From NCBI RefSeq assembly GCF_004209755.1, contig NZ_CP035913.1, forward strand, positions 4,278,001 to 4,342,000: 64,000 nucleotides of DNA, given 5' to 3'. The notes under the pieces are model-generated. The model saw only the letters and a program-made list of their open reading frames with translations, was not told the origin of the DNA and searched no databases. The translations under genes and the position numbers were made by a program. This document shows, piece by piece, positions 18,618 to 26,199 of the stretch; within the stretch, counting starts at the first letter, position 1, and every line of letters starts with the position of its first letter. The stretch is from Pseudoduganella lutea. Lineage in GTDB: Bacteria > Pseudomonadota > Gammaproteobacteria > Burkholderiales > Burkholderiaceae_D.

Positions 18618-18798
18618 AGCTCTTGGACGGCTTGCTGCCACGGGAAAACGTGAGCAGAATACTATGATTGCAGGGACTCTACAACGCCCCGGACAGCCAA
18701 TCCCCTAGTTTTAATACATGGTGTGGACGGCAGCAACATGGCCGAAAGACGGTTTCGTTACATCTTTACAGTGGAAACGGTTGTCTTGCCGTGTTTTT

Positions 18799-18813
18799 TG
18801 TAGTTCCACTACA
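18799..18813. promoter_or_regulatory. Operator copy 2, perfect palindrome
   Basis: TGTAGT-TCC-ACTACA, all 12 arm bases symmetric, mid-way between the two divergent genes. It is the best copy of the motif in the window. Confidence 0.7.
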
Positions 18814-18831
18814 GAGTGCCGCCATGATTTC

Positions 18832-18846
18832 TGTAGCCGCGATACA
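18832..18846. promoter_or_regulatory. Operator copy 3, degenerate
   Basis: TGTAGC-CGC-GATACA, same arm and spacer length, 33 bases (about three helical turns) from copy 2. The spacing suggests cooperative binding on one DNA face; taken alone it would be weak. Confidence 0.4.
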
Positions 18847-19050
18847 ACGAAAACGTTGCATGTGCCGCAAACACGGCGCAAAACCGCCAAAACAGGCGTA
18901 GTCGGATTGAACTTTAATTGACACTAGATCTAGTTTTAATACAAAATTCCCTCAGGACGTCTGACAGAGCGGCCGCAATCCTTGGAATCCCATGTAGTCG
19001 AGCTAATTATTGCGCGTGGGAAAAAATCGTACTTTAGTGAGGGGACTTCG

Positions 19051-21783
19051 ATGAAATTCTTTGCGCCTGAGCGCCGTGTGCGCACGGCCCTGCAACTGAG
19101 CCCGGTCGCGGCTGGCTGCGCACTCTTCGTAACCGCGCTGGCGAACCCCGCCGCCGCGCAAACCACCACCACCCCGGCGGCCGAGGCGCCGATCACCACG
19201 GTGACCGTGACCGGCATCCGCCGCGGCATCGAGGATGCCATCTCCGTCAAGAAGGACTCGTCGTCGATCGTCGAGGCCATCTCCGCGGAAGACATCGGCA
19301 AGCTGCCGGACGTGTCCATCGCCGAATCGATCGCCCGCCTGCCGGGCTTGGCCGCCCAGCGCGTGGCCGGCCGTGCGCAGGTGATCTCGGTGCGGGGCCT
19401 GTCCCCGGACTTTTCCACCACGCTGCTGAACGGCCGCGAACAGGTCTCCACCGGCGACAACCGCTCCGTGGAATTCGACCAGTACCCGTCCGAACTGCTG
19501 TCCGGCGTGACGATCTACAAGACCCCGGACGCTGGCCTGATCGGCCAGGGCCTGTCGGGCACGATCGACCTGCAGACCGTGCGTCCGCTGAACTTCGGCA
19601 AGCGCACCGTGGCGATGAACGCCCGCGCCGAGCACAATTCGCTGGGCAGCGTGGCCAACACGAAGTCGCTGGGCAACCGCTTCTCCATCAGCTACATCGA
19701 CCAGTTCCTGAACCGCAAGCTCGGTGTGGCGATCGGCTTCGCGCACCTGGAGTCCCCGGTGCTGGCCCACGAAACCGGCATCTACGAACCGTGGAAGACC
19801 GATTCCCGCACGGGCCTGCCGGCAGGCACCACCGCCACCGATGGCATCAAGGCACTGTCCCGCACCGGCTACAACCGCCGCGACGGCCTGATGGGCGTGG
19901 TGGAGTATCGCCCGACCAAGTCGTTCACCAGCACGCTGGATTTCTACGCGTCGGTGTTCAAGCATGAAGACACCGCCAACCAGTTCGAAGTGAACCTGTC
20001 CGGCTGGAATGGCGGCCTGCAGCCGGAGCCGTTCTATTCGAACGTGACGAAGAACGGCAACGCGATCGGCAGCGCCGTGGCCAACAACGTCTACCCGCTG
20101 GTGCGCGGCATGTACACCAACCGCCGCGACGACATCCGCGCGCTGGGCTGGAACAATGAATGGCGCCTCGATGGCGTGAAGCTGGTGGCCGACCTCTCCT
20201 GGTCGAAAGCCAAGCGCGATGAACTGGGCCTGGAAAACAACCTGCAACTGGGTGCCGTCAACAACGCGCAGTACCTCGATACGATCAACCTGGGCTTCAA
20301 CAGCGGCACGTTCCCGACGATGACGCCGGGCCGCGCCGACTATAGCGACGCATCGAACCTGTACGTGAAGAACACGATCTACGGCTCCGGCTATGGCAAG
20401 GTGCCGTACGTGGAAGATGAGCTCAAGAGCGTGAAGCTGGCCGCCAACTTCCAGGCGCCGGCCGCGCTGGAAAACTGGTTCTCGGGCTTCGACGTGGGCG
20501 TCAACCACAGCGACCGTTCGAAGGACAAGGATCAGCCGGAAGGCAACATCAACCTGGCCGGCAACCCGACCACGATCGATCCGTCGCTGCTGTACGGTTC
20601 CGTCGACCTGGGCTTCGCCGGCGTCGGCAACGTGCCCGCATGGGACGTGCCGGCCGTCGTCGCGCGCTACATGACGTTCAACCCGACCGCTGGCAGCGGC
20701 GCCATCCTGATCAAGAACTGGTCGGTGCGCGAGAAGATTTCCACGGCCTACGCCAAGGCGAACATCGAGCATGAGTTCGGCGACATCTCGCTGCGCGGTA
20801 ACGTGGGCGTGCAGGTGCAGCACACCAAGCAGTCGTCCGATTCGAAGTACTTCAACGGTGCGCTGGCCGGCGACCAGCAGGTGCAGCCGATCCACGACGG
20901 CAAGTCCTACAACGACTGGCTGCCGAGCATGAACCTGAACTTCGGCCTGCCGAACGACCAGACCGTGCGTGTGGCAATGGCCAAGCAGATCGCCCGCCCG
21001 CGCGTGGACCAGCTGCGCGCCGCGCTGGACTTCGGCGTGTCGGACACCACGTTCAAGCCGGGCGCTTCGGGCGGCAATGCGCAGCTCGATCCGTGGCGCG
21101 CCAAGGCGTTCGACGTGTCGTATGAAAAGTACTTCGGCAAGAAGGCCTACGTGGCCGCGGCATTCTTCTTCAAGAAGCTCGACACGTACATCTTCACGCA
21201 GACCAAGACCTATGACTTCTCGGCGTTCATCCCGGGCACGAAGGCCAACACGCAGTTCGGCGACTACAAGGCGCCGTACAACGGCAACGGCGGCACGATG
21301 CGCGGCATCGAACTGTCCGGCTCCCTGCCGCTGAACATGCTGACCCCGGTGCTGGATGGCTTCGGCATCGTGGCGTCCGGTACCTACACGGACAGCAATA
21401 TCGCGATCCAGGAACCGGATGGCTCGATCGGCCAGAACATCCCGCTGCCGGGCCTGTCGAAGCGCGTGACGAACCTGACCGTGTACTACGAGAAGAACGG
21501 CTTCGAGACCCGCCTGAGCCAGCGCAAGCGTTCCGACTTCGTGGGCGAGATCGGCAACTTCGCCGCCGAACGTTCGCTGCGCTACGTGGTGGGCGAGAGC
21601 ATCCTGGACTTCCAGGTCGGCTACACGTTCCAGAACGGCCCGCTGAAGGACATGGGCATCGTGCTGCAGGCGAACAACCTGCGCAACGCCGCCTACGAAA
21701 CCTACAACGGTTCGAAGAACCAGCAGCTGGAATACCAGAAGTACGGCCGCACCGTGCTGCTGGGTGTGAACTACAAGTTCTAA
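19051..21783 (+). CDS. TonB-dependent outer-membrane receptor, maltodextrin type
   Basis: 910 residues from the ATG after GAGGGG. A signal peptide ends near NPAAAQ; then comes a short TonB-box-like segment (ITTVTVTG), the plug (~50-170: EAISAEDIGKLPDVSIAESI, VISVRGLSPDFSTTLLNG) and a long barrel ending in an aromatic residue (VLLGVNYKF). The plug wording is that of the Xanthomonas/Caulobacter carbohydrate receptor group that includes Caulobacter MalA. It should import maltodextrins across the outer membrane. There is no SusD-like lipoprotein nearby, so this is a SusD-independent system. Divergent from the SusA-like operon with shared operators; followed by a strong terminator. Substrate is inferred from context. 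Confidence 0.88.
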   Translation: MKFFAPERRVRTALQLSPVAAGCALFVTALANPAAAQTTTTPAAEAPITTVTVTGIRRGIEDAISVKKDSSSIVEAISAEDIGKLPDVSIAESIARLPGLAAQRVAGRAQVISVRGLSPDFSTTLLNGREQVSTGDNRSVEFDQYPSELLSGVTIYKTPDAGLIGQGLSGTIDLQTVRPLNFGKRTVAMNARAEHNSLGSVANTKSLGNRFSISYIDQFLNRKLGVAIGFAHLESPVLAHETGIYEPWKTDSRTGLPAGTTATDGIKALSRTGYNRRDGLMGVVEYRPTKSFTSTLDFYASVFKHEDTANQFEVNLSGWNGGLQPEPFYSNVTKNGNAIGSAVANNVYPLVRGMYTNRRDDIRALGWNNEWRLDGVKLVADLSWSKAKRDELGLENNLQLGAVNNAQYLDTINLGFNSGTFPTMTPGRADYSDASNLYVKNTIYGSGYGKVPYVEDELKSVKLAANFQAPAALENWFSGFDVGVNHSDRSKDKDQPEGNINLAGNPTTIDPSLLYGSVDLGFAGVGNVPAWDVPAVVARYMTFNPTAGSGAILIKNWSVREKISTAYAKANIEHEFGDISLRGNVGVQVQHTKQSSDSKYFNGALAGDQQVQPIHDGKSYNDWLPSMNLNFGLPNDQTVRVAMAKQIARPRVDQLRAALDFGVSDTTFKPGASGGNAQLDPWRAKAFDVSYEKYFGKKAYVAAAFFFKKLDTYIFTQTKTYDFSAFIPGTKANTQFGDYKAPYNGNGGTMRGIELSGSLPLNMLTPVLDGFGIVASGTYTDSNIAIQEPDGSIGQNIPLPGLSKRVTNLTVYYEKNGFETRLSQRKRSDFVGEIGNFAAERSLRYVVGESILDFQVGYTFQNGPLKDMGIVLQANNLRNAAYETYNGSKNQQLEYQKYGRTVLLGVNYKF

Positions 21784-21804
21784 GCCAGCTTCGCTGCATG
21801 CAAG

Positions 21805-21837
21805 AAGCCCCGTCGCGCAAGCGGCGGGGCTTTTTTG
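21805..21837. terminator. Bidirectional intrinsic terminator
   Basis: Stem AAGCCCCGTCGC / GCGGCGGGGCTT with a GCAA tetraloop and a six-T run. The A's on the other side allow it to serve the convergent siderophore receptor gene too. Confidence 0.9.
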
Positions 21838-21840
21838 CTT

Positions 21841-24057
21841 TTACCAGAGATACCTTGCCGTCAGCATCACCGTGCGCCGCTGGCCGTAGAAGCAGTCGCC
21901 GCGGGCGAGGCAGGTGGTGATCTGCACCTTGTCGGCCAGGTTGACGGCGTTCAGCGCGAAGCGCCACGGGCCGGTCTCGTAGGCGAGCAGGGCGTCGACC
22001 AGCGTGGCGGACGGCGTTTCCAGCGAATCGGCGCCGTCCCATGATGTGCCGATGTAACGCACGCCGGCGCCCGCCGTGAAGCCGGTCACGCCGCCGACGG
22101 CGAAATCGCGCGCCAGCCAGGCCGACGCGTTGTGCTTCGGGATGCCGGACACGCGCTTGCCCAGGTCCGCGCCATTGCTGCGCGAGGTGCGTGCGTCGGT
22201 GTACGTGTAGGCGGCGGTCCAGTCCCAGCCGCGCACCGCGCCGGCCGTTTCCAGTTCGGCGCCGCGCACCTTCACTTCGCCCAGTTGCACGCTGTTTTGC
22301 GGGTTCGCCGGGTCGGCCGTCTTGCGGTTCTGGTCGCGCAACTGGTACAGCGCCAGCGACGCCGTCACCGCGGGGGCGGCTTGCCATTTAATGCCCGCCT
22401 CCCACTGCTTGCCGCGCTGCGGCTTGAACGGTTCGTTGTAGACATCGACACCGCCCAGCGGCAGGAACGATTCGGCATAGCTGACGTAAGGGGAAAAGCC
22501 GCCGTCGCCCAGGTACAGCAGGCCCACGCGTTTCGTGCTGGCCTTGTCGTCCGTGCGGGATGCGGGACGGCCCGCGATGTCGTTCTCCGCGTGGTCGCGG
22601 CGCCAGCCCAGCACACCGACCCAGCGCTCGTCGAACTTGGCCTGTTCCTGCACGTAGAAGCCCTTCTGGTGCAGCACGGCGGTCGGCTGTTGCGCCAGCG
22701 ATGCGGGCGGCGTGAAGTTGCCGTACACGGGGTTGTACACGTCCAGCGCGGCGGCGGTGCCACGGCCCGTCGCCTGGCGGGTCTCGGCGCGCTGCACGTC
22801 GAAGCCGGCCAGGAACGTGTGCTGCCAGCGGCCGGTGGCGAACTGCGCTTCGAGCTGGGTGTCGAAGAGCAGCGTGTCGAGCGCGTTCGCCTGCTGGATC
22901 AGGTCGCGCTCGATCGTGCGGTTGTCCGCGTTGAACACGGGGCGCCCGGGCCGGCTGCGCAACGGGATCGCGGTGAAGCTCGTGTAGGCACTGCGGTAGT
23001 CGACGTCCGAATTGCTCTTGCGGGCGTTCTGGCGCAGCGCGAGGTTGTCGCTGAAGTGGTGGCTGAACTGCCAGCCGAACGACGTCTGGTCCGTCTTGTA
23101 GGCATCCCAGCCCGGCTCGCCCGTGAACGTGTCGGTCGGGATCTGGCCATATTGCGACGGCAGCAGCGTGCCCTGCCACGGGAAGAAGCCGATCAGCGAG
23201 CCGCTTTCATCCTGCTGGCGCAGTGCATGCAGCGTCAGGGACGTGTCGGCGTCCGGCGCCCACGTCAGCGACGGCATCAGCACCTTGCGGTCGTCGGCCA
23301 CGTGGCCGACCTGCGAACCGCTGTCGCGGCCGATCGCCACCACGCGCAGGCGCCAGTGACCCGCATCGTCGAGCACCTCGTTGAAGTCCACGGCCACCTG
23401 CTTGCGGTCATGGCTGCCGACCTGCACCTGCACCTCGCGGCGCCGTTCGGCCACCGGTTTCTTGGTGACGTAGTTGACCACGCCGCCCACGCTGCCCTGG
23501 CCATACAGCACCGACGACGGGCCGCGCAGCACCTCCACGCGTTCCAGCATGAACGGATCGGGACGGGTGGTGTTGTAGAAGCCGAAGTTGTACTGCAGGC
23601 CATCGACGAGCGATGTCGGCGAACCGCCGCGCGACGTGACGCTGTCACCGCGGCTGTCGAGCGACACGGCAACGAGGCCGGCCGTGTAGTTCAGCGTCTG
23701 CCGCAATGTTTGCGCGCCCTGCAGCTGCAGGCGTTCGGCCGGGATCACGGAGATCGATTGCGGCGTTTCGATCAGCGGCGTGTCGGTCTTCGTGGCGGAG
23801 CCACTGCGCCGCGCCACGAAATCGTCGTCGGCCTTGCTGCCTTCGATCTTCACGACGGCGATCGGGGCCGCGTCGGCTTCCGCCGGGGCGTCGACGGCGG
23901 GCGCGGAGGCAGCCGCGTGGACGGGTGCCCAGGCGCACAGCAGCGCAAAGGCGATCGGACGAAGCCTGACCGGTTGACGTGCTTGAAGCGTTTGACGCGG
24001 GTGAACCGGAAGAAACGAAAGAAGGCCGGCCTGTGCCGGCTTGGAGAACTGCGCCAT
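21841..24057 (-). CDS. TonB-dependent siderophore receptor, ferrichrome (FhuA/FcuA) type
   Basis: 738 residues with an unusually long basic leader before the hydrophobic signal core (FALLCAWAPVHAAASA). The plug at ~75-190 carries TPQSISVIPAERL, TLNYTAGLVA, SPTSLVDGLQYNFGF and the FMLERVEVLRGPSSVLYGQG signature; the barrel ends in ARYLW. A Cys pair near the end (CLARGDCFYGQRR) is typical of ferrichrome-type receptors. It should take up a ferric hydroxamate siderophore. It is not part of the glucan pathway and interrupts that region. No Fur box was seen in the upstream 170 bases. Confidence 0.9.
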   Translation of the reverse strand: MAQFSKPAQAGLLSFLPVHPRQTLQARQPVRLRPIAFALLCAWAPVHAAASAPAVDAPAEADAAPIAVVKIEGSKADDDFVARRSGSATKTDTPLIETPQSISVIPAERLQLQGAQTLRQTLNYTAGLVAVSLDSRGDSVTSRGGSPTSLVDGLQYNFGFYNTTRPDPFMLERVEVLRGPSSVLYGQGSVGGVVNYVTKKPVAERRREVQVQVGSHDRKQVAVDFNEVLDDAGHWRLRVVAIGRDSGSQVGHVADDRKVLMPSLTWAPDADTSLTLHALRQQDESGSLIGFFPWQGTLLPSQYGQIPTDTFTGEPGWDAYKTDQTSFGWQFSHHFSDNLALRQNARKSNSDVDYRSAYTSFTAIPLRSRPGRPVFNADNRTIERDLIQQANALDTLLFDTQLEAQFATGRWQHTFLAGFDVQRAETRQATGRGTAAALDVYNPVYGNFTPPASLAQQPTAVLHQKGFYVQEQAKFDERWVGVLGWRRDHAENDIAGRPASRTDDKASTKRVGLLYLGDGGFSPYVSYAESFLPLGGVDVYNEPFKPQRGKQWEAGIKWQAAPAVTASLALYQLRDQNRKTADPANPQNSVQLGEVKVRGAELETAGAVRGWDWTAAYTYTDARTSRSNGADLGKRVSGIPKHNASAWLARDFAVGGVTGFTAGAGVRYIGTSWDGADSLETPSATLVDALLAYETGPWRFALNAVNLADKVQITTCLARGDCFYGQRRTVMLTARYLW

Positions 24058-24150
24058 GAAACCCTTCCCGATGGTGGCAGAAGCGGGCTGGCGTCGGCTG
24101 GCTGGCTAATAGTTGACTGGAATCGTCAAGTATAGCCTTTGCGTGCAGGA

Positions 24151-24190
24151 AGGACAAGGCGGGACAAGGCGAGACAAGGTGGAACACGGC
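24151..24190. repeat. Four 10-bp tandem repeats upstream of the siderophore receptor
   Basis: Units of the type GGACAAGGCG run at exact 10-base steps, the last one degenerate. The 10-bp period equals one DNA turn. It lies between the receptor start and the peptidase stop. Confidence 0.6.
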
Positions 24191-24227
24191 GGCACCGGAT
24201 GCATCGAGTGCCCGCCGTGCGCAAGGG

Positions 24228-26093
24228 TCACCACTTCTGCTGCGCGGCCAGCACCCGGTTCTGCTCATCGAGCCAGCCTTTCAGCGGCGCGAAGTACTCG
24301 AGCAGGGCGCCGCCATCGATGCGGTCTTCGCCGCTGATCGCCTTCAGCGCCTCGGGCCACGGCTTGCTGGTGCCCAGTTCCAGCATGGCCTGCAGCTTCT
24401 TCCCCGCCTTTTCGTTGCCGTGGATCGAGCACGCGTGCAGCGGGCCTTCGTGGCCGGCCTCGCGGCACAGCGCGCGGTGGAACTGGAACTGCAGCAGGTT
24501 GGCCAGGAAGTAGCGGGCATAAGGCACGTCCGCCGGAACGTGGTACTTGGCGCCGGCGTCGAAGCCGTTCGCCGCCATGGGCAGCGGGCGGCCGATGCCC
24601 ATGTACTGTTCGCGCAACTGCCACCAGCTGCGGTCGTAGTCGGCCGGCTGCGTGTTGCCCGCGTAGACGTCCCAGCGCCAGCGGTCGACCATGTAGGCCC
24701 ACGGCAGCACCGCCACTTTCGACAGCGCGCGGCGCAGCAGTTCGCCCATGTCCGCCTTCGGGTCCGGGTCTTCCTTCATCAGGCCGATGCGCTTCAGGTA
24801 GGCGGGCGTGATCGACAGGGCGATGGTGTCGCCGATCGCCTCGTGGAAGCCGTCGTTGGCGCCGTTGCGGAACAGCGCCGGCTGGTTCTGGTAGGCGAGG
24901 AAGTAGTAGACGTGGCCCAGCTCATGATGGATGACGGTGAAATCCTCGGCCGTGGGATTGATGCACATCTTGATGCGCACGTCGTCGCGGGCATCGATCG
25001 ACCACGCCGACGCATGGCACACCACTTCGCGGTCGCGCGGCTTGGCCAGCAGCGAACGTTCCCAGAAGGTGGCCGGCAGCTTCGGCATGCCCAGCGAGGT
25101 GTAGAAGCGTTCGGCGTATTCCGTCATCTGCCTGGGCGTGGTCTTGCGCTGTTCCAGCACCTTCGTCAGGTCGAAGCCGCTGGCGCCGGACTTCGGCCTG
25201 ACCAGCGGGTAGAGGTTGTCCCATGTCTGGCTCCACATATTGCCGAACAGGTGTGCGGGGACAGGGCCGGTCAGCGGCACCGCTTCCGGGCCGTAGGCGG
25301 CGCGCAGTTTGTAGCGCGTGTATTCGTGCAGCGCGTCGTACAGCGGCTTCACCTGCAGCCACAGGCGTTCCATCTCGAACGCGAATTCGTCGGGCGCCAT
25401 GTCGTAGCCGGAGCGCCACAGTGCGCCGGTATCGGCATAGCCCATCTCGCGGGCGCCCTTGTTCGACAGGGCCACGAAGCCGGCATAGCGGTCCTTCCAG
25501 CCTGGCGACTGCGCATGCCAGCCGGACCATGCATCGAGCAGCTTCTTCGGATCGCGGCTGGTGGCCAGGATCTTTTCCAGCTCGCCCAGGGCCATGCAGG
25601 GGCGGCCATCGGCTGGGCAGTATTTCGCCTTGCCGTAGGCACCGGCCAGGGCTGCCCGTGCGGCAGCGTAATCGGCGCGTTCCTTCGGGTCGGACAGCAT
25701 CAGGGTCAGCTGCAGCAACTTCAGCTTGCGCGCATCAGCGTGGCTCAGCGACTGGACGAAACCCGGGCTGTTGAAGCGGCGTGCGGCCAACGCCGCCTGG
25801 CCCGCCGCGTCCAGCTGCAGTTCGCCGAAATACGCGGCGATCGCTTCGGTATCGTCGGTGATGAAATTTGCGCCCACCCAGTCGGCGCGTGCCTGGTCCG
25901 CATTGACCCTGTCGAATCCTGCCTCGGTCTGGGCCAGGAAACGCTTGGCTTCGACGAGCGTGGGTTTCGCCGGTGCCCTGGCCTGCGCCTTCGTCTTGCC
26001 CGGCTTTGCCGGCGCCTTCGGCTGCGCATGCGCCTGGGTCATGCCCGCGCCCAGCGCCAGCAACGTGATGAGTGAAACAGCGGACAGCTTCAT
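24228..26093 (-). CDS. M2-family peptidyl-dipeptidase (ACE-like)
   Basis: 621 residues. A signal peptide (SVSL...GAGMTQAHAQ) is followed by a Lys/Ala/Pro linker and the M2 catalytic domain. Zinc motif HHELGHVYY (HEXXH ~389-393) with the third ligand Glu in FHEAIGDTIALS (~417). NMWSQTWDNLYPLV and the C-terminal YFLANLLQFQFHRALC are hallmark angiotensin-converting-enzyme stretches. It removes C-terminal dipeptides from peptides in the periplasm. GGAGGGG precedes the ATG. Divergent from the GH31 gene; possibly linked by niche with the POT peptide transporter at 38.5 kb. Confidence 0.93.
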   Translation of the reverse strand: MKLSAVSLITLLALGAGMTQAHAQPKAPAKPGKTKAQARAPAKPTLVEAKRFLAQTEAGFDRVNADQARADWVGANFITDDTEAIAAYFGELQLDAAGQAALAARRFNSPGFVQSLSHADARKLKLLQLTLMLSDPKERADYAAARAALAGAYGKAKYCPADGRPCMALGELEKILATSRDPKKLLDAWSGWHAQSPGWKDRYAGFVALSNKGAREMGYADTGALWRSGYDMAPDEFAFEMERLWLQVKPLYDALHEYTRYKLRAAYGPEAVPLTGPVPAHLFGNMWSQTWDNLYPLVRPKSGASGFDLTKVLEQRKTTPRQMTEYAERFYTSLGMPKLPATFWERSLLAKPRDREVVCHASAWSIDARDDVRIKMCINPTAEDFTVIHHELGHVYYFLAYQNQPALFRNGANDGFHEAIGDTIALSITPAYLKRIGLMKEDPDPKADMGELLRRALSKVAVLPWAYMVDRWRWDVYAGNTQPADYDRSWWQLREQYMGIGRPLPMAANGFDAGAKYHVPADVPYARYFLANLLQFQFHRALCREAGHEGPLHACSIHGNEKAGKKLQAMLELGTSKPWPEALKAISGEDRIDGGALLEYFAPLKGWLDEQNRVLAAQQKW

Positions 26094-26199
26094 CGTCCCC
26101 TCCGATCCTTTATGAAGCCTTCAATATAAAGCATTTACCCTTGTTTTCATTGCGCCGTTTTGTCATGCTCGCGGTTCTCCATCATCACACTTCCACACC

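Larger units (their letters stand above)
18580..19050. promoter_or_regulatory. 471-bp divergent control region between SusA-like gene and TonB receptor
   Basis: No credible gene. It is markedly more AT-rich than its surroundings and holds two strong operator copies (18603, 18799), a degenerate one (18832), an isolated TGTAGT half-site (18993-18998) and a 14-base direct repeat CTAGTTTTAATACA at 18705-18718 and 18930-18943. A TTGACA hexamer at 18918-18923 precedes the second repeat, but no -10 box sits at standard spacing, so I do not call a promoter position. Confidence 0.65.

Noticed and set aside
18993..19007. TGTAGT half-site close to the TonB receptor as a full operator
   Set aside because: The other arm matches only three of six positions; kept only as a half-site note.
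19051..21783. A SusD-like partner for the receptor
   Set aside because: No lipoprotein of SusD size or fold is encoded near it.
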